This document shows positions 10,423 to 18,581 of a stretch of DNA of 64,000 nucleotides, one piece after another. Source of the DNA: Salipaludibacillus sp. LMS25 (GTDB taxonomy: Bacteria; Bacillota; Bacilli; Bacillales; Salisediminibacteriaceae); the NCBI RefSeq assembly GCF_024362805.1, contig NZ_CP093299.1, forward strand, positions 3,318,001 through 3,382,000, written 5' to 3'. The translations under genes were made by a program, and so were the position numbers. The stretch's first letter is position 1; the number at the start of each line of letters is the position of its first letter. Under the pieces are notes generated by a model that worked only from the letters and a program-made list of their open reading frames with translations, had not been told where the DNA came from and did no database searches.

Positions 10423-11025
10423 ATGCCTAAAACAGATGGTGCATTAACAAAGGAACGCATTTTACAAGTGGCCGAAAAACTTTTTTCACAAAATGGCTTT
10501 GACGGTACGAGTGTTGATAAAATTGCAAAGGAGACAGGTATTAATAAAGGCTCTATCTATTACCATTTTAAAGATAAGAACGACATTATTGAGTCATTAT
10601 TTCAAAATATCATTCAAGATGTTGAAGAGCATCTGAACATCGTTAATAGAGAAAAGATGCCTGATGGGCAATTAAAGATTGAAGATAAAATTAAAGCTGA
10701 GATAGACTATTTGCATTGTAAGAAAAGTATGTTGTCCATCCTTTTGATGGAGGCTATGAAAAGTGGCGCGTCATCGGATCACCTGTTTAAGTGTGCCGAA
10801 GTCATTATTTCCAATGAACATACGAATAATGCCGATCTTCGAGACGAAAAGGAGTTAACGAAGGAAGAGTTAGAGGGTGTCTTTGTCCATGAATTTTTTA
10901 CGGGAATCATCCCCATTCTCTCGTTTATCACCTTAAAGGATAAATGGAGCAACTATTTTAACATTGATGAGGATAAGCTGACAGATTATTTTATGGAAGC
11001 GTTTAAAAAGACACATTTAAAATAG
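10423..11025 (+). CDS. TetR/AcrR family transcriptional repressor
   Basis: 200 residues. The N-terminal TetR HTH is clear: TKERILQVAEKLFSQNGFDG, TSVDKIAKETGINKGSIYYHF, KDKNDI. The rest is a helical ligand domain without recognised specificity. The frame is open to 10399, but the ATG at 10423 has GGGAGGT 6 nt upstream. Matching palindromes before this gene and before the SDR gene suggest it represses itself and the downstream SDR-methyltransferase pair. Confidence 0.88.
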   Translation: MPKTDGALTKERILQVAEKLFSQNGFDGTSVDKIAKETGINKGSIYYHFKDKNDIIESLFQNIIQDVEEHLNIVNREKMPDGQLKIEDKIKAEIDYLHCKKSMLSILLMEAMKSGASSDHLFKCAEVIISNEHTNNADLRDEKELTKEELEGVFVHEFFTGIIPILSFITLKDKWSNYFNIDEDKLTDYFMEAFKKTHLK

Positions 11026-11058
11026 AGATAATTAAACTTATTTTTTTAACGTTTAAAC

Positions 11059-11076
11059 TAACCGAACGTTTGGTTA
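11059..11076 (+). promoter_or_regulatory. second TetR operator
   Basis: TAACCGAACGTTTGGTTA, an 18-bp near-perfect palindrome matching the operator at 10385-10400 with one substitution. It lies 23 bp before the start of the SDR gene. Confidence 0.8.
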
Positions 11077-11098
11077 AAAAAGATAAGGAGGAGAAAAC

Positions 11099-12097
11099 AT
11101 GAAGATTTTTTTGACAGGAGGAACAGGTTTGTTAGGTAGTCATATTGTTAAAGGACTACAGGATCACCATCATGAAGTAAAACTTTTAGCAAGATCATTG
11201 AAAAGAGCGAGGAGATTAATACCCGCCGGAGTAGAGATTGTTCAAGGAGATTTAAGAGATGTCACTAGCTTTTCATCTGAACTGGAAGGATGTGATGTCT
11301 TAATTCATGCTGGTGCTTACTTTACAGAATTTTTTAAGAAAGGTAATTTAGATAACGCTTTATACGACATTAACGTAAAAGGAACAAATCTATTATTTCA
11401 AGAGGCATGCGAAAAAGGAGTCCGTCACATTATATACGTTAGTTCAACAGGAGTGTTAGACACATCGAATGGTGAAGTGGCTGATGAAAATACCCCTTAC
11501 GACGAGACGACTAATAATCCATATTTTAAAAGCAAGATTGAGGCAGAAAAAATTGCCATGGCATTTAATAAAAACCATCCGAAAGTTAGAGTCATCACAA
11601 TACTCCCTGCTATTATGATGGGCCCTAATGATCATGGGGTGACACGAATGGGTGAATTTGTAATAAGTTTTTTAAAGGAACGTCTGCCTGCAGTACTCCC
11701 TGTTAAAACAGTGATTGTAGATGCTAGAGATGTGGCCAACTCTATTGTAGCAGCAATTGATAAAGGTAGAAATGGAGAAAGGTATATTATTGGCGGAACT
11801 GTTTATGAAGTAAAGGACATTGTTAGTGTTCTTTCTGACATATCCGGAAGGTCTATCCCTAAACGGAAACCTAGTTTCAAGCTAATTATGTTGATGTCTG
11901 GACTGATGGCAATGAGGGCAAAAATAACTGGAAAACCGTCACCAATACCAAAAAGGGATGAACTTAAAAAGCTGAGAAACCAAAAGGGGTATTCGTCTAT
12001 GAAGGCAAAAGAGGATTTGGGTGTAACTTTCAGGCCCCTTACGACAACACTATCCGATACTGTTAGCTGGTTTGAAGAGAATGACTATCTTAACTAG
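11099..12097 (+). CDS. extended SDR NAD(P)-dependent epimerase/reductase
   Basis: 332 residues. The Rossmann motif TGGTGLLG is at residues 6-13, GDLRD at about 50-54, an active-site Ser/Thr in YVSSTGVL (113-120) and the catalytic Y142-x3-K146 in NPYFKSK. The pattern matches dihydroflavonol-4-reductase-like or epimerase-type extended SDRs. AAGGAGGAG precedes the ATG. It sits downstream of a TetR operator and 25 bp before a membrane methyltransferase gene. The substrate is unknown; a lipophilic aldehyde, ketone or nucleotide sugar are possibilities. Confidence 0.85.
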   Translation: MKIFLTGGTGLLGSHIVKGLQDHHHEVKLLARSLKRARRLIPAGVEIVQGDLRDVTSFSSELEGCDVLIHAGAYFTEFFKKGNLDNALYDINVKGTNLLFQEACEKGVRHIIYVSSTGVLDTSNGEVADENTPYDETTNNPYFKSKIEAEKIAMAFNKNHPKVRVITILPAIMMGPNDHGVTRMGEFVISFLKERLPAVLPVKTVIVDARDVANSIVAAIDKGRNGERYIIGGTVYEVKDIVSVLSDISGRSIPKRKPSFKLIMLMSGLMAMRAKITGKPSPIPKRDELKKLRNQKGYSSMKAKEDLGVTFRPLTTTLSDTVSWFEENDYLN

Positions 12098-12122
12098 AAA
12101 AAGCCACTAGGAGGGATTTTTT

Positions 12123-12566
12123 ATGAACTATTTATTACCACCAGTATTATTTATTCTTTGCATCCTATCAATGATAATAGGGCATGTTCTCTTTCCGATA
12201 GGCTTTTTTATTCTAACCCCTTTCAACCTTTTTGGTGTGTTTCTATTTTTAATAGGAGGGTGGATCACTTTACATGGGGCTCGATTGTTTAAAAGAAAAG
12301 GAACAACAGAAATGACATTTAATGAACCAGATTTACTCGTCACGGAAGGTTTATACAAAAGGACTAGAAACCCCATGTATTTAGGCTTTCTTATGATGCT
12401 CCTAGGCTTTGCTGTTGTATTAGGGAGTCTCGCTCCATTCTTTGTAGTTATGGGCTTTTTTATTATTACAAACTTATGGTATATCAGATTCGAAGAGAAA
12501 ATGCTGGAGGAAAAATTCGGTGAAACCTATCGTGCTTATAAAAAGAGTGTTAGGAGATGGATATGA
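12123..12566 (+). CDS. membrane-bound isoprenylcysteine/phospholipid-type methyltransferase (ICMT/PEMT fold)
   Basis: 147 residues with four hydrophobic segments (about 3-20, 26-50, 82-102, 104-120). The signature EGLYKRTRNPMYLGFL (about residues 75-90) and the C-terminal YIRFEEKMLEEKFGETYRAY match the SAM-binding core of ICMT/PEMT-like methyltransferases. It follows the SDR gene by 25 bp with AGGAGG as ribosome binding site, so the TetR-SDR-methyltransferase set is probably one regulated operon acting on a membrane or lipophilic substrate. Confidence 0.82.
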   Translation: MNYLLPPVLFILCILSMIIGHVLFPIGFFILTPFNLFGVFLFLIGGWITLHGARLFKRKGTTEMTFNEPDLLVTEGLYKRTRNPMYLGFLMMLLGFAVVLGSLAPFFVVMGFFIITNLWYIRFEEKMLEEKFGETYRAYKKSVRRWI

Positions 12567-12949
12567 GACAAAAATTATAGATTGGGATAAGGAGGATTTT
12601 ACATTGATAGAGAGAGGTTAAATGGTGTTTCAGCCTACACTGTCCGTTTGTAACGAAGTCATCGTGTAGTCATAATAAAGATGGGGTTTGATTTTGCTTT
12701 GTTCAGATGTTATATTATAAAAATTATAAGGGATGACATTGTGAAAAAGAGTAAAGACCTCCCTTACATGATAATTAATTTTAGCCCGTGTTGGCCTCTA
12801 CGATGAGGTGCAGCACTTTTTTGTTTTTAATCGTCAATTTTTGGCTGGGTGTCTAGTCAGTAGGATTATAACTAAGTTGAACATACATTACTGTCGACTT
12901 TCATACCACGTGTTACACCGTTTATACATCTTCTCCAGCAAGATAATCG

Positions 12950-13222
12950 AGTCATTAGTGAGAGAGAAATAAACGGATATTTTCCGGTAGATGCAGAAAA
13001 GAGCTCATTTTTGGGAAGATAGGGGAAAAATTTCCGACTATGCAAAGCAAAACAACTCGTTTTTCAGATTTTCCGAGTCAATAGGCGGAATCTCTCCGTC
13101 TATTTATGCTATTTTCATTGCCAAGGACTAGTTAAGAGAATTTTCTCCGCCTATTTCTCATAATAGGGTTCTTAACCTCATCCCCCAGCCGATAAGTGCG
13201 AATCCTCCTGATCCAGGTGTAA
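12950..13222 (-). repeat. C-type dispersed repeat, copy C2 (in gap 12567-13320)
   Basis: The reverse complement of the elements at 4008-4310 and 32240-32530, clearly alignable over more than 250 bp (shared blocks include GCATAGTCGGAAAT-like, ACTCGGAAAATCTGAAAA and AAATAGACGGAGAGATTCCG on the minus strand). The left part of the gap (12567-12949) shows no gene. Confidence 0.8.
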
Positions 13223-13252
13223 TGTGTATAATGAAAGTGGTTATTGGAGTAT

Positions 13253-13308
13253 ACTATAATCAATACTTGTATAATATTAGACTATAATCAATACTTGTAT
13301 AATATTAG
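13253..13308 (+). repeat. perfect 28-bp tandem duplication
   Basis: The 28-nt unit beginning ACTATAATCAATACTTGTAT is present twice without a mismatch, followed by ACTAT, the start of a third unit. Each unit carries TATAAT and TATAATATT sequences, so the duplication may double a -10 region just before the gene at 13321. Confidence 0.95.
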
Positions 13309-13320
13309 ACTATTAATATA

Positions 13321-13647
13321 TTGTCTTTCAAATTCTTAAAAAAGGGGTCGGTCACCATAGACACATGGTTCATAATATCTTTTGTGGCAATTATGTTAGT
13401 AAGGCTTATAGTTGAAGCTGGAATGTTTAAAAACAAGCCAGTAAGGCATCTGATAGCTATCTTAGCATTAGGGGTACTATTAATTTTAGTTACAGTTCAA
13501 TTTAGTTATCTAGAGGTGAATTTATTTAAGTCATTTGATTTTTCTTCCTTTATTATTATCTTGTTAAGTGCTGTTATTTATGGATACGGCAGTTACCAAA
13601 TTTTCAATCATTTCAAAATGTGGAGAGAAAGTAAACGTGTTGTTTAA
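13321..13647 (+). CDS. small membrane protein, unknown function
   Basis: 108 residues from a TTG start, with three hydrophobic segments (about 15-32, 45-63, 77-95) and a basic C-terminus MWRESKRVV. No ribosome binding site precedes the TTG. An alternative non-canonical start after AAAAGGGG at 13339-13346 cannot be excluded. No family recognised. It lies immediately after a tandem duplication of AT-rich promoter-like sequence. Confidence 0.5.
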   Translation: MSFKFLKKGSVTIDTWFIISFVAIMLVRLIVEAGMFKNKPVRHLIAILALGVLLILVTVQFSYLEVNLFKSFDFSSFIIILLSAVIYGYGSYQIFNHFKMWRESKRVV

Positions 13648-13742
13648 ACCACCTTTTTTCATTTTGGAAATGACCTGTGTGGCATTGTAATAGTTTGGGC
13701 CGCATTCGATTGACCATAACACGTTACTAAATTATGATACAA

Positions 13743-13770
13743 AGCAGGGGAGTTCCTCCTGCTTTTTTTC
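13743..13770 (+). terminator. intrinsic terminator
   Basis: AGCAGGGGA/TCCTCCTGCT stem (one wobble) followed by T7, about 100 bp after the small membrane-protein gene. Confidence 0.8.
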
Positions 13771-13885
13771 ATGATGACTGTCATGTAGTTGAACTACGCT
13801 AGTTTAGTAGTCCATTTTTGACAGCTATTTTTCTATGCCTAAATTGTATCGTCCTTAAAAAGTCAGTTAAAGCAGTAGGTTAACT

Positions 13886-13970
13886 TTTATCACAGATAAC
13901 CGTTCCCAAAACTCCCGTGTCAAAATAGAGAGAACAGAAAAATCTAAATCGGCGTGAGGTACTATTTCAA
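13886..13970 (+). repeat. A-type dispersed repeat, copy A3 (decayed, in gap 13648-14165)
   Basis: Begins TTTTATCACAGATAACCG, keeps AAAACTCCCGTGTCAAAATA and the GAGAGAACAG core, then GGCGTGAGGTA; the right hairpin is lost. The rest of the gap holds the terminator at 13743 and nothing else recognised. Confidence 0.7.
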
Positions 13971-14165
13971 CGTTTACTCAACAGTTGAATATCTTTAAGT
14001 AGAGGAACAGCCTTCTGAAGCCTATAAAATAATGGAAGCTCCAATGTCTAATTAGATATTCACGAGCGTGAAAAAACATGTTAAGCTAAAAAAGGTATTA
14101 AAAGGGACTGGTGGTAAGATATGATTAAGGCATTTAATTATTGTCTCATCTGAGGAGGTGTTACT

Positions 14166-14840
14166 ATGGGAAATCATATTTTATACATAGAGGATGACAA
14201 TGAGGTAGGAGATTTAGTGAAGCAAAACTTAATTGATAACGGTTATGAATTAACATGGCTAAAGTCAGGCAATCAATTTGAGCGCTATCTAGATAAAGTA
14301 GATATGGTCATTTTAGATATAATGCTTCCAGGGTTGGACGGTTTTACAGTAGGTCAAAGAATAAAGGAGATGAATGACAAGATCCCTATTTTATTTTTGA
14401 CGGCTAGAACAGCCATTGAAGATAAACTAAAAGGATTAGAATTTGCGGATGATTATTTAACTAAACCTTTCCACCCTCAGGAGCTTCTTTTAAGAATCGA
14501 TATTTTACTGCGACGATTTGAGAAAGTCACTTTCGATGTTATGATCATTGACCATTTGAAAATTGACTTAAAAGCTAACCAAATTTTTAATACAGCAACG
14601 AATGAAGAGATTTTATTAACTGAAAAGCAATTTAAAATATTTCATTATTTATTAAGAAATACTAATCAAATTTTAACGAAAGAGCAAATTTATTCGAATG
14701 TTTGGAACCAACCATACATTGAGGGGGACAAAACGTTAAACGTTCATATTCGTTATTTAAGACAAAAAATTGAGAAAAAGCCAGAGGAACCGAAAATCAT
14801 TCAAACGATTCGCGGACTCGGTTATAGAGTGAAACAGTGA
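14166..14840 (+). CDS. OmpR/PhoB-family response regulator
   Basis: 224 residues. The receiver domain has the acidic pair in YIEDD, the phosphoacceptor D51 in MVILDIMLPGLDGF, the Thr in LFLTAR and the Lys in YLTKPF. The C-terminal winged helix (about 125-224) ends RQKIEKKPEEPKIIQTIRGL and GYRVK. GAGGAGGTG precedes the ATG. The stop overlaps the kinase start (ATGA-like, 4 bp). The ABC exporter downstream carries OmpR-type direct repeats in its promoter, the likely target. Confidence 0.92.
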   Translation: MGNHILYIEDDNEVGDLVKQNLIDNGYELTWLKSGNQFERYLDKVDMVILDIMLPGLDGFTVGQRIKEMNDKIPILFLTARTAIEDKLKGLEFADDYLTKPFHPQELLLRIDILLRRFEKVTFDVMIIDHLKIDLKANQIFNTATNEEILLTEKQFKIFHYLLRNTNQILTKEQIYSNVWNQPYIEGDKTLNVHIRYLRQKIEKKPEEPKIIQTIRGLGYRVKQ

Positions 14841-16198
14841 AACTATCAACAAAGTATATCATGATTATTCTGCTGTCACTTTTTATCTTTCCCATTTCAT
14901 ATTTAGGTGTTAATTTCCTATACTATTCCGTGATTATGCAGTTAGGTAATTTTACGTCTGAAGAATTTTATGAGCCAGAAGAAATAAAAGAAGAATGGGA
15001 CACGGAAATAGCTTCCTTAGAGGGGTTGACTAACGATGAGATCTTATCTCACCTAGAAAACGTTGAAATGTTGCCAGAATCACTCGTATTTTGGCTCACT
15101 GATGAAGGAGAAATGCTCATGTCTTACGGGCAAGCAGATCATCTTCATAAAGAATGGAACGTCTCTCAGGCAATAGATTACATGTGGAAAGAACAAGAAG
15201 ATAATTATTTCACAACACTTTCCTACATAGATGGAGCTGAAAGTAGTGGATATGTCGTGCTTCAGATTCCAGAATCTTATCTTGGATCTGAGTGGGAGGT
15301 TCTTCGTGATCGCTATTCATTTGTCTGGTTTATCACTCTAGGATTAATTTGGTTTCTATTTGTGTTCATTTCTTGGGTGTTTTTTAATCAGTTAAGGAAA
15401 AGACTCGTTAGAATACAAAAAAATATGGAAGTCAGTAAAAATCAGCTTGTCCCTTCGAAAATGAATGTAGAGAAAGATGATGAAATCGGACAATTAGAGC
15501 ATTCATTTAACCGAATGGTAAAGCAGTTACAGGAGAGCCGAGAAAAAGAAAAAACGGAGGAGATTATTCGTAAGCGTCTTATCGCTAATTTATCTCATGA
15601 TTTACGCACACCGTTGTCTATTATAAATGGTCATTCCCATAAATTAAAGCAGTACAATTTAAATCCGAGGGCAAATGAATCACTCAAAATTATTAATGAT
15701 AAAGTTAATTTTATGGCTGAACTAATCGATAATTTATCGTCGTACACCGTTCTAAGTGAAGGGAAACTAGCTATTAATAAACAATCACTGAACATTACAA
15801 CTGTTGTCCGCTCATCTATTATCGCTTGGTATCCTATTTTTGAAGAACTCGGGTTTGATATTGAGGTGGATTTGACACTGCCGATTGAATGGGAAGTTGA
15901 TGAGATATGGCTGCGGAGGGTCCTGGATAATTTGTTTCAAAATGTACAGCGACACGCCAGAGAAGGAAAGTATATCTCTTTGAAAACGATGAAAGAACGC
16001 GGAACAGCTGTCTTAAAAATAGGCGATCACGGACCGGGCATGACAACGAGTTCGAAGTTAAGCGGAGCTGGGATTGGCCTATCGATCGTCGATATGATGT
16101 TGCAGCAAATGAATTTAAAGAAAACGGTCTCTGATAGTTCAGAAGGAACGATAATTACAATTCTGCCTATGGATGAGGGGGAATCCACAGAGTATTAA
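14837..16198 (+). CDS. sensor histidine kinase
   Basis: 453 residues. One transmembrane segment at about 8-30, an extracytoplasmic sensor region of about 130 residues rich in acidic residues, a second segment at 162-183, a HAMP linker, an H-box with H254 in NLSHDLRTPLSIINGH, and an HATPase domain (DNLFQNVQRHA, GDHGPGM, GAGIGLSIVDMM). It partners the response regulator whose gene it overlaps. The arrangement of the pair followed by an ABC-2 exporter is typical of peptide-antibiotic sensing and resistance modules in Firmicutes, but the inducer is unknown. Confidence 0.9.
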   Translation: MKLSTKYIMIILLSLFIFPISYLGVNFLYYSVIMQLGNFTSEEFYEPEEIKEEWDTEIASLEGLTNDEILSHLENVEMLPESLVFWLTDEGEMLMSYGQADHLHKEWNVSQAIDYMWKEQEDNYFTTLSYIDGAESSGYVVLQIPESYLGSEWEVLRDRYSFVWFITLGLIWFLFVFISWVFFNQLRKRLVRIQKNMEVSKNQLVPSKMNVEKDDEIGQLEHSFNRMVKQLQESREKEKTEEIIRKRLIANLSHDLRTPLSIINGHSHKLKQYNLNPRANESLKIINDKVNFMAELIDNLSSYTVLSEGKLAINKQSLNITTVVRSSIIAWYPIFEELGFDIEVDLTLPIEWEVDEIWLRRVLDNLFQNVQRHAREGKYISLKTMKERGTAVLKIGDHGPGMTTSSKLSGAGIGLSIVDMMLQQMNLKKTVSDSSEGTIITILPMDEGESTEY

Positions 16199-16292
16199 AG
16201 GACAATTTTTTCAATTAAACGCTCATCTAACTTGATGAGCGCGTGAAAGTGTCAATTATTAGCTAACTACATGCAGCATCACCCTATACGTC

Positions 16293-16333
16293 AAGTGTGT
16301 GTCCTAAGAGCAAAGCAGGACACACGCTTTTTT
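16293..16333 (+). terminator. strong intrinsic terminator after the two-component operon
   Basis: A 13-bp stem AAGTGTGTGTCCT/AGGACACACGCTT (one wobble) and T6. A second hairpin CGCTCATC/GATGAGCG lies at 16220-16241. The ABC genes that follow therefore need their own promoter. Confidence 0.9.
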
Positions 16334-16352
16334 AAGTTGGTCTATCGCGATG

Positions 16353-16409
16353 TTTTAATCTATTTTTAACCTAGAAAAAGGATAGAATTTAACCTTGCCT
16401 GTTTATACT
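16353..16409 (+). promoter_or_regulatory. activated promoter with 11-bp-phased direct repeats
   Basis: TTTTAATCTA at 16353 and TTTTAACCTA at 16364 are 11 bp apart start to start, and a third match AATTTAACCT lies at 16386, in the same phase two turns on. TATACT at 16404-16409 can be a -10, with no good -35 but the third repeat in its place. Direct repeats on one helical face next to a weak -35 are typical of OmpR/PhoB-type activation, presumably by the regulator at 14166. Confidence 0.6.
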
Positions 16410-16447
16410 TAACTTATAAATGGAGAGGAAGGTAAGGTGTCATTTAT

Positions 16448-17374
16448 ATGGAAGATATAGTGGAAGTAGAAGACTTAACGGTGAAAATAAAAAAGAAAAC
16501 GATTCTTAATGAGGTCAACCTAACCATTGAAAAGGGAAAAATTTATGGTCTTTTAGGGCCTAACGGTGCGGGAAAGACGACACTTTTAAAAGTTTTACTA
16601 GGTGTTTTTCGACCCACGTCAGGAAACATAACCTTTCAAGGACAGAATTTATATCATCACCCAGATAAGAGTTTAATAAGTTCGATTGGCAGCATTATTG
16701 AATTTCCTGGTTTTTATGACAATCTAACATTGACGGAAAATCTCCTTCTTCATATGAGATATTTAAAACAGAATTTGTCAGAGGGGCACATTTATTCTTT
16801 ATTAAAAAAGGTTGGTCTTTACAAGCATAAGGATAAGCTTTTTTCTGAAACTTCATTAGGTATGAAACAGCGGCTAGGTATAGCGAGAGCCATGGCACAT
16901 CAACCAAAACTATTGCTGCTTGATGAACCGACAAACGGATTAGATCCGCACGGAATAAAGGAAGTAAGAGAGATGCTTATCCAAGAGGTAGCAAGTAAAG
17001 GAACGACAGTCATTATTTCAAGCCATTTACTGAATGAGATTGATTTGATGGCGGACCACATCATTTTCATGAATAACGGTAACATTATTTTTGAAATGGC
17101 CATGAATATGGTGGATCGGGCAAAAAATTATATGTATAAGCTGAGTCCCCCTTTTGATTTACCACAAGAGCTAATGACAAAACTTCATGGGCAGCGGATA
17201 TACCAAGAAGAAGATTACGTTGAATTTATGTCCCCCTTTGGACAGAGAGAGGTCAAGGTGTTACTCGAACAGTATAAGATTCCAGTTGTAAAACTAGAAG
17301 TATTCGAGCTGGCCTTAGAAGATTTATATTTAAAGCTATTGGCGAGAGGTGAAGAATATGAACTTACTTATTAA
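16448..17374 (+). CDS. ABC transporter ATP-binding protein (BcrA/lantibiotic-immunity type)
   Basis: 308 residues. Walker A GLLGPNGAGKTTLLK (about residues 35-49), a Q-loop region, the modified signature SLGMKQRLGIARA (LGMKQ in place of LSGGQ, common in the BcrA subfamily), Walker B LLLLDEPTNGLDPHG, and the switch His in IISSHLLNE. The C-terminal extension of about 90 residues is typical of drug or bacteriocin exporters. It overlaps the permease gene by 17 bp and follows a two-component system, which suggests inducible export of or immunity to a peptide antibiotic. Confidence 0.9.
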   Translation: MEDIVEVEDLTVKIKKKTILNEVNLTIEKGKIYGLLGPNGAGKTTLLKVLLGVFRPTSGNITFQGQNLYHHPDKSLISSIGSIIEFPGFYDNLTLTENLLLHMRYLKQNLSEGHIYSLLKKVGLYKHKDKLFSETSLGMKQRLGIARAMAHQPKLLLLDEPTNGLDPHGIKEVREMLIQEVASKGTTVIISSHLLNEIDLMADHIIFMNNGNIIFEMAMNMVDRAKNYMYKLSPPFDLPQELMTKLHGQRIYQEEDYVEFMSPFGQREVKVLLEQYKIPVVKLEVFELALEDLYLKLLARGEEYELTY

Positions 17375-18092
17375 AAATGAATTAACCAAATTAAAGCGAT
17401 TGAAGATGGTGTATGTTATTTTAGTTGTCAGTTTTTTACCTTTTCTTATCAATACAGGTGGGATGTTTGCGATGAGTGGGGAGCTGGATGCTGACAAATA
17501 CTATTATTTTGTGTTTAATCAATATGCCATTCTTTTCCCTACCCTTGTCTTTATTTTCACCGGCTTCTTTTTTTACACTGAATTTCAAAATAGGACCACA
17601 TTAAATTGGATCTCGTATCCGTTTCATAATTTCAGTCTAATGGGCTCGAAGATGATTGCTGCCTTTCTATTATTGCTAGGGACAGCTATCTTAAATCATG
17701 TGATCCATCTCGTTACTTTATGGCTATTATTTAGAACAGAAATACAGTTAATGACGGTTGCTACCCACTTTTTTACTTCCTTTTTCTTTTCCTTTTTAAT
17801 ACTGTTAATTATTCCAGCAGCGGCATTATTGGTGTTTATGACAAGGAATATTCTCAGCGTAGTAATGGCAGGTGTGGCCTTTATTTTTGTTACCACGATT
17901 TTACTTGGAGCTGATTTTTCGATTATTTTTCCTTTTTCATTTGTTTATCGATTAAGTATCCAATTCTTTGATTCATCGATGGGATACGATAGAACTCAGC
18001 TTGAATTATGGGGAAGTGCTATCTTTTTCACTTATATTGCGATCTCCTTATTAGGCTTATATAAATATTCACAAAAGACTAGAATGAGTTAA
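17358..18092 (+). CDS. ABC-2-type permease
   Basis: About 244 residues with six hydrophobic segments, starting MNLLIKNELTKLKRLKMVYV, the usual N-terminal cytoplasmic helix of BcrB/lantibiotic-immunity permeases. The ATG at 17358 with AGAGGTG upstream is preferred over the GTG at 17349. It forms a transporter with the ATPase encoded by the overlapping upstream gene. Confidence 0.85.
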   Translation: MNLLIKNELTKLKRLKMVYVILVVSFLPFLINTGGMFAMSGELDADKYYYFVFNQYAILFPTLVFIFTGFFFYTEFQNRTTLNWISYPFHNFSLMGSKMIAAFLLLLGTAILNHVIHLVTLWLLFRTEIQLMTVATHFFTSFFFSFLILLIIPAAALLVFMTRNILSVVMAGVAFIFVTTILLGADFSIIFPFSFVYRLSIQFFDSSMGYDRTQLELWGSAIFFTYIAISLLGLYKYSQKTRMS

Positions 18093-18182
18093 TGTTACTA
18101 AATGAGAGTGGTTTTAAACGTCAGCGGCACATTCTATGAAGTTTTAAATATTGAGCAAATTCAATAGAGAGGAAAGATTTTA

Positions 18183-18377
18183 ATGGAAAAAATAATGTTT
18201 ATCATCGCCATTGTTTCATTGGGTGGCGCCTTGGCAGTTTTCATTGCTAATCTTCTTAATTTTGGGCTCAAAGGTGGTATATTGAATAAAGGACGTAAGT
18301 CTACTAAATGGGCAATTGGGTTATTTATTGTTTATATTATCAGTTTTGCAATGTTTATCTTTATTAGTGCCAATTAG
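18183..18377 (+). CDS. two-segment small membrane protein
   Basis: 64 residues with two transmembrane helices (about 4-26 and 42-62) joined by a basic loop KGRKSTKW. GAGAGGAAAG precedes the ATG. It lies 90 bp after the ABC permease gene and may belong to that operon. No family recognised. Confidence 0.6.
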   Translation: MEKIMFIIAIVSLGGALAVFIANLLNFGLKGGILNKGRKSTKWAIGLFIVYIISFAMFIFISAN

Positions 18378-18453
18378 TTTTACACGAATTAAGCATTTGT
18401 CCGGTAAGGAACGGGGACATTTTGTTGAGATAACTTATACAACGCAATCGTGA

Positions 18454-18558
18454 CACGACGGTCGGATTATGGAAGCGGGAACTCACCTTGAATTAATGAG
18501 AGATAAAGGCTTCTATCATCACCTTTACAGTTCAAATTCAGAGGGTGTCACAGCCTAA
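18454..18558 (+). pseudogene. remnant of the C-terminus of an ABC exporter
   Basis: The frame after a TGA reads HDGRIMEAGTHLELMRDKGF and then YHHLYSSNSEGVTA before a stop. The D-G-R-I-x-E-x-G-T-H-x-E-L-M pattern is the region just after the H-loop of ABC exporters; the rest of the gene is missing. Immediately upstream, no matching ATPase core was found. Confidence 0.7.
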
Positions 18559-18581
18559 TCATGATGGGGGGGAATGCGAGA

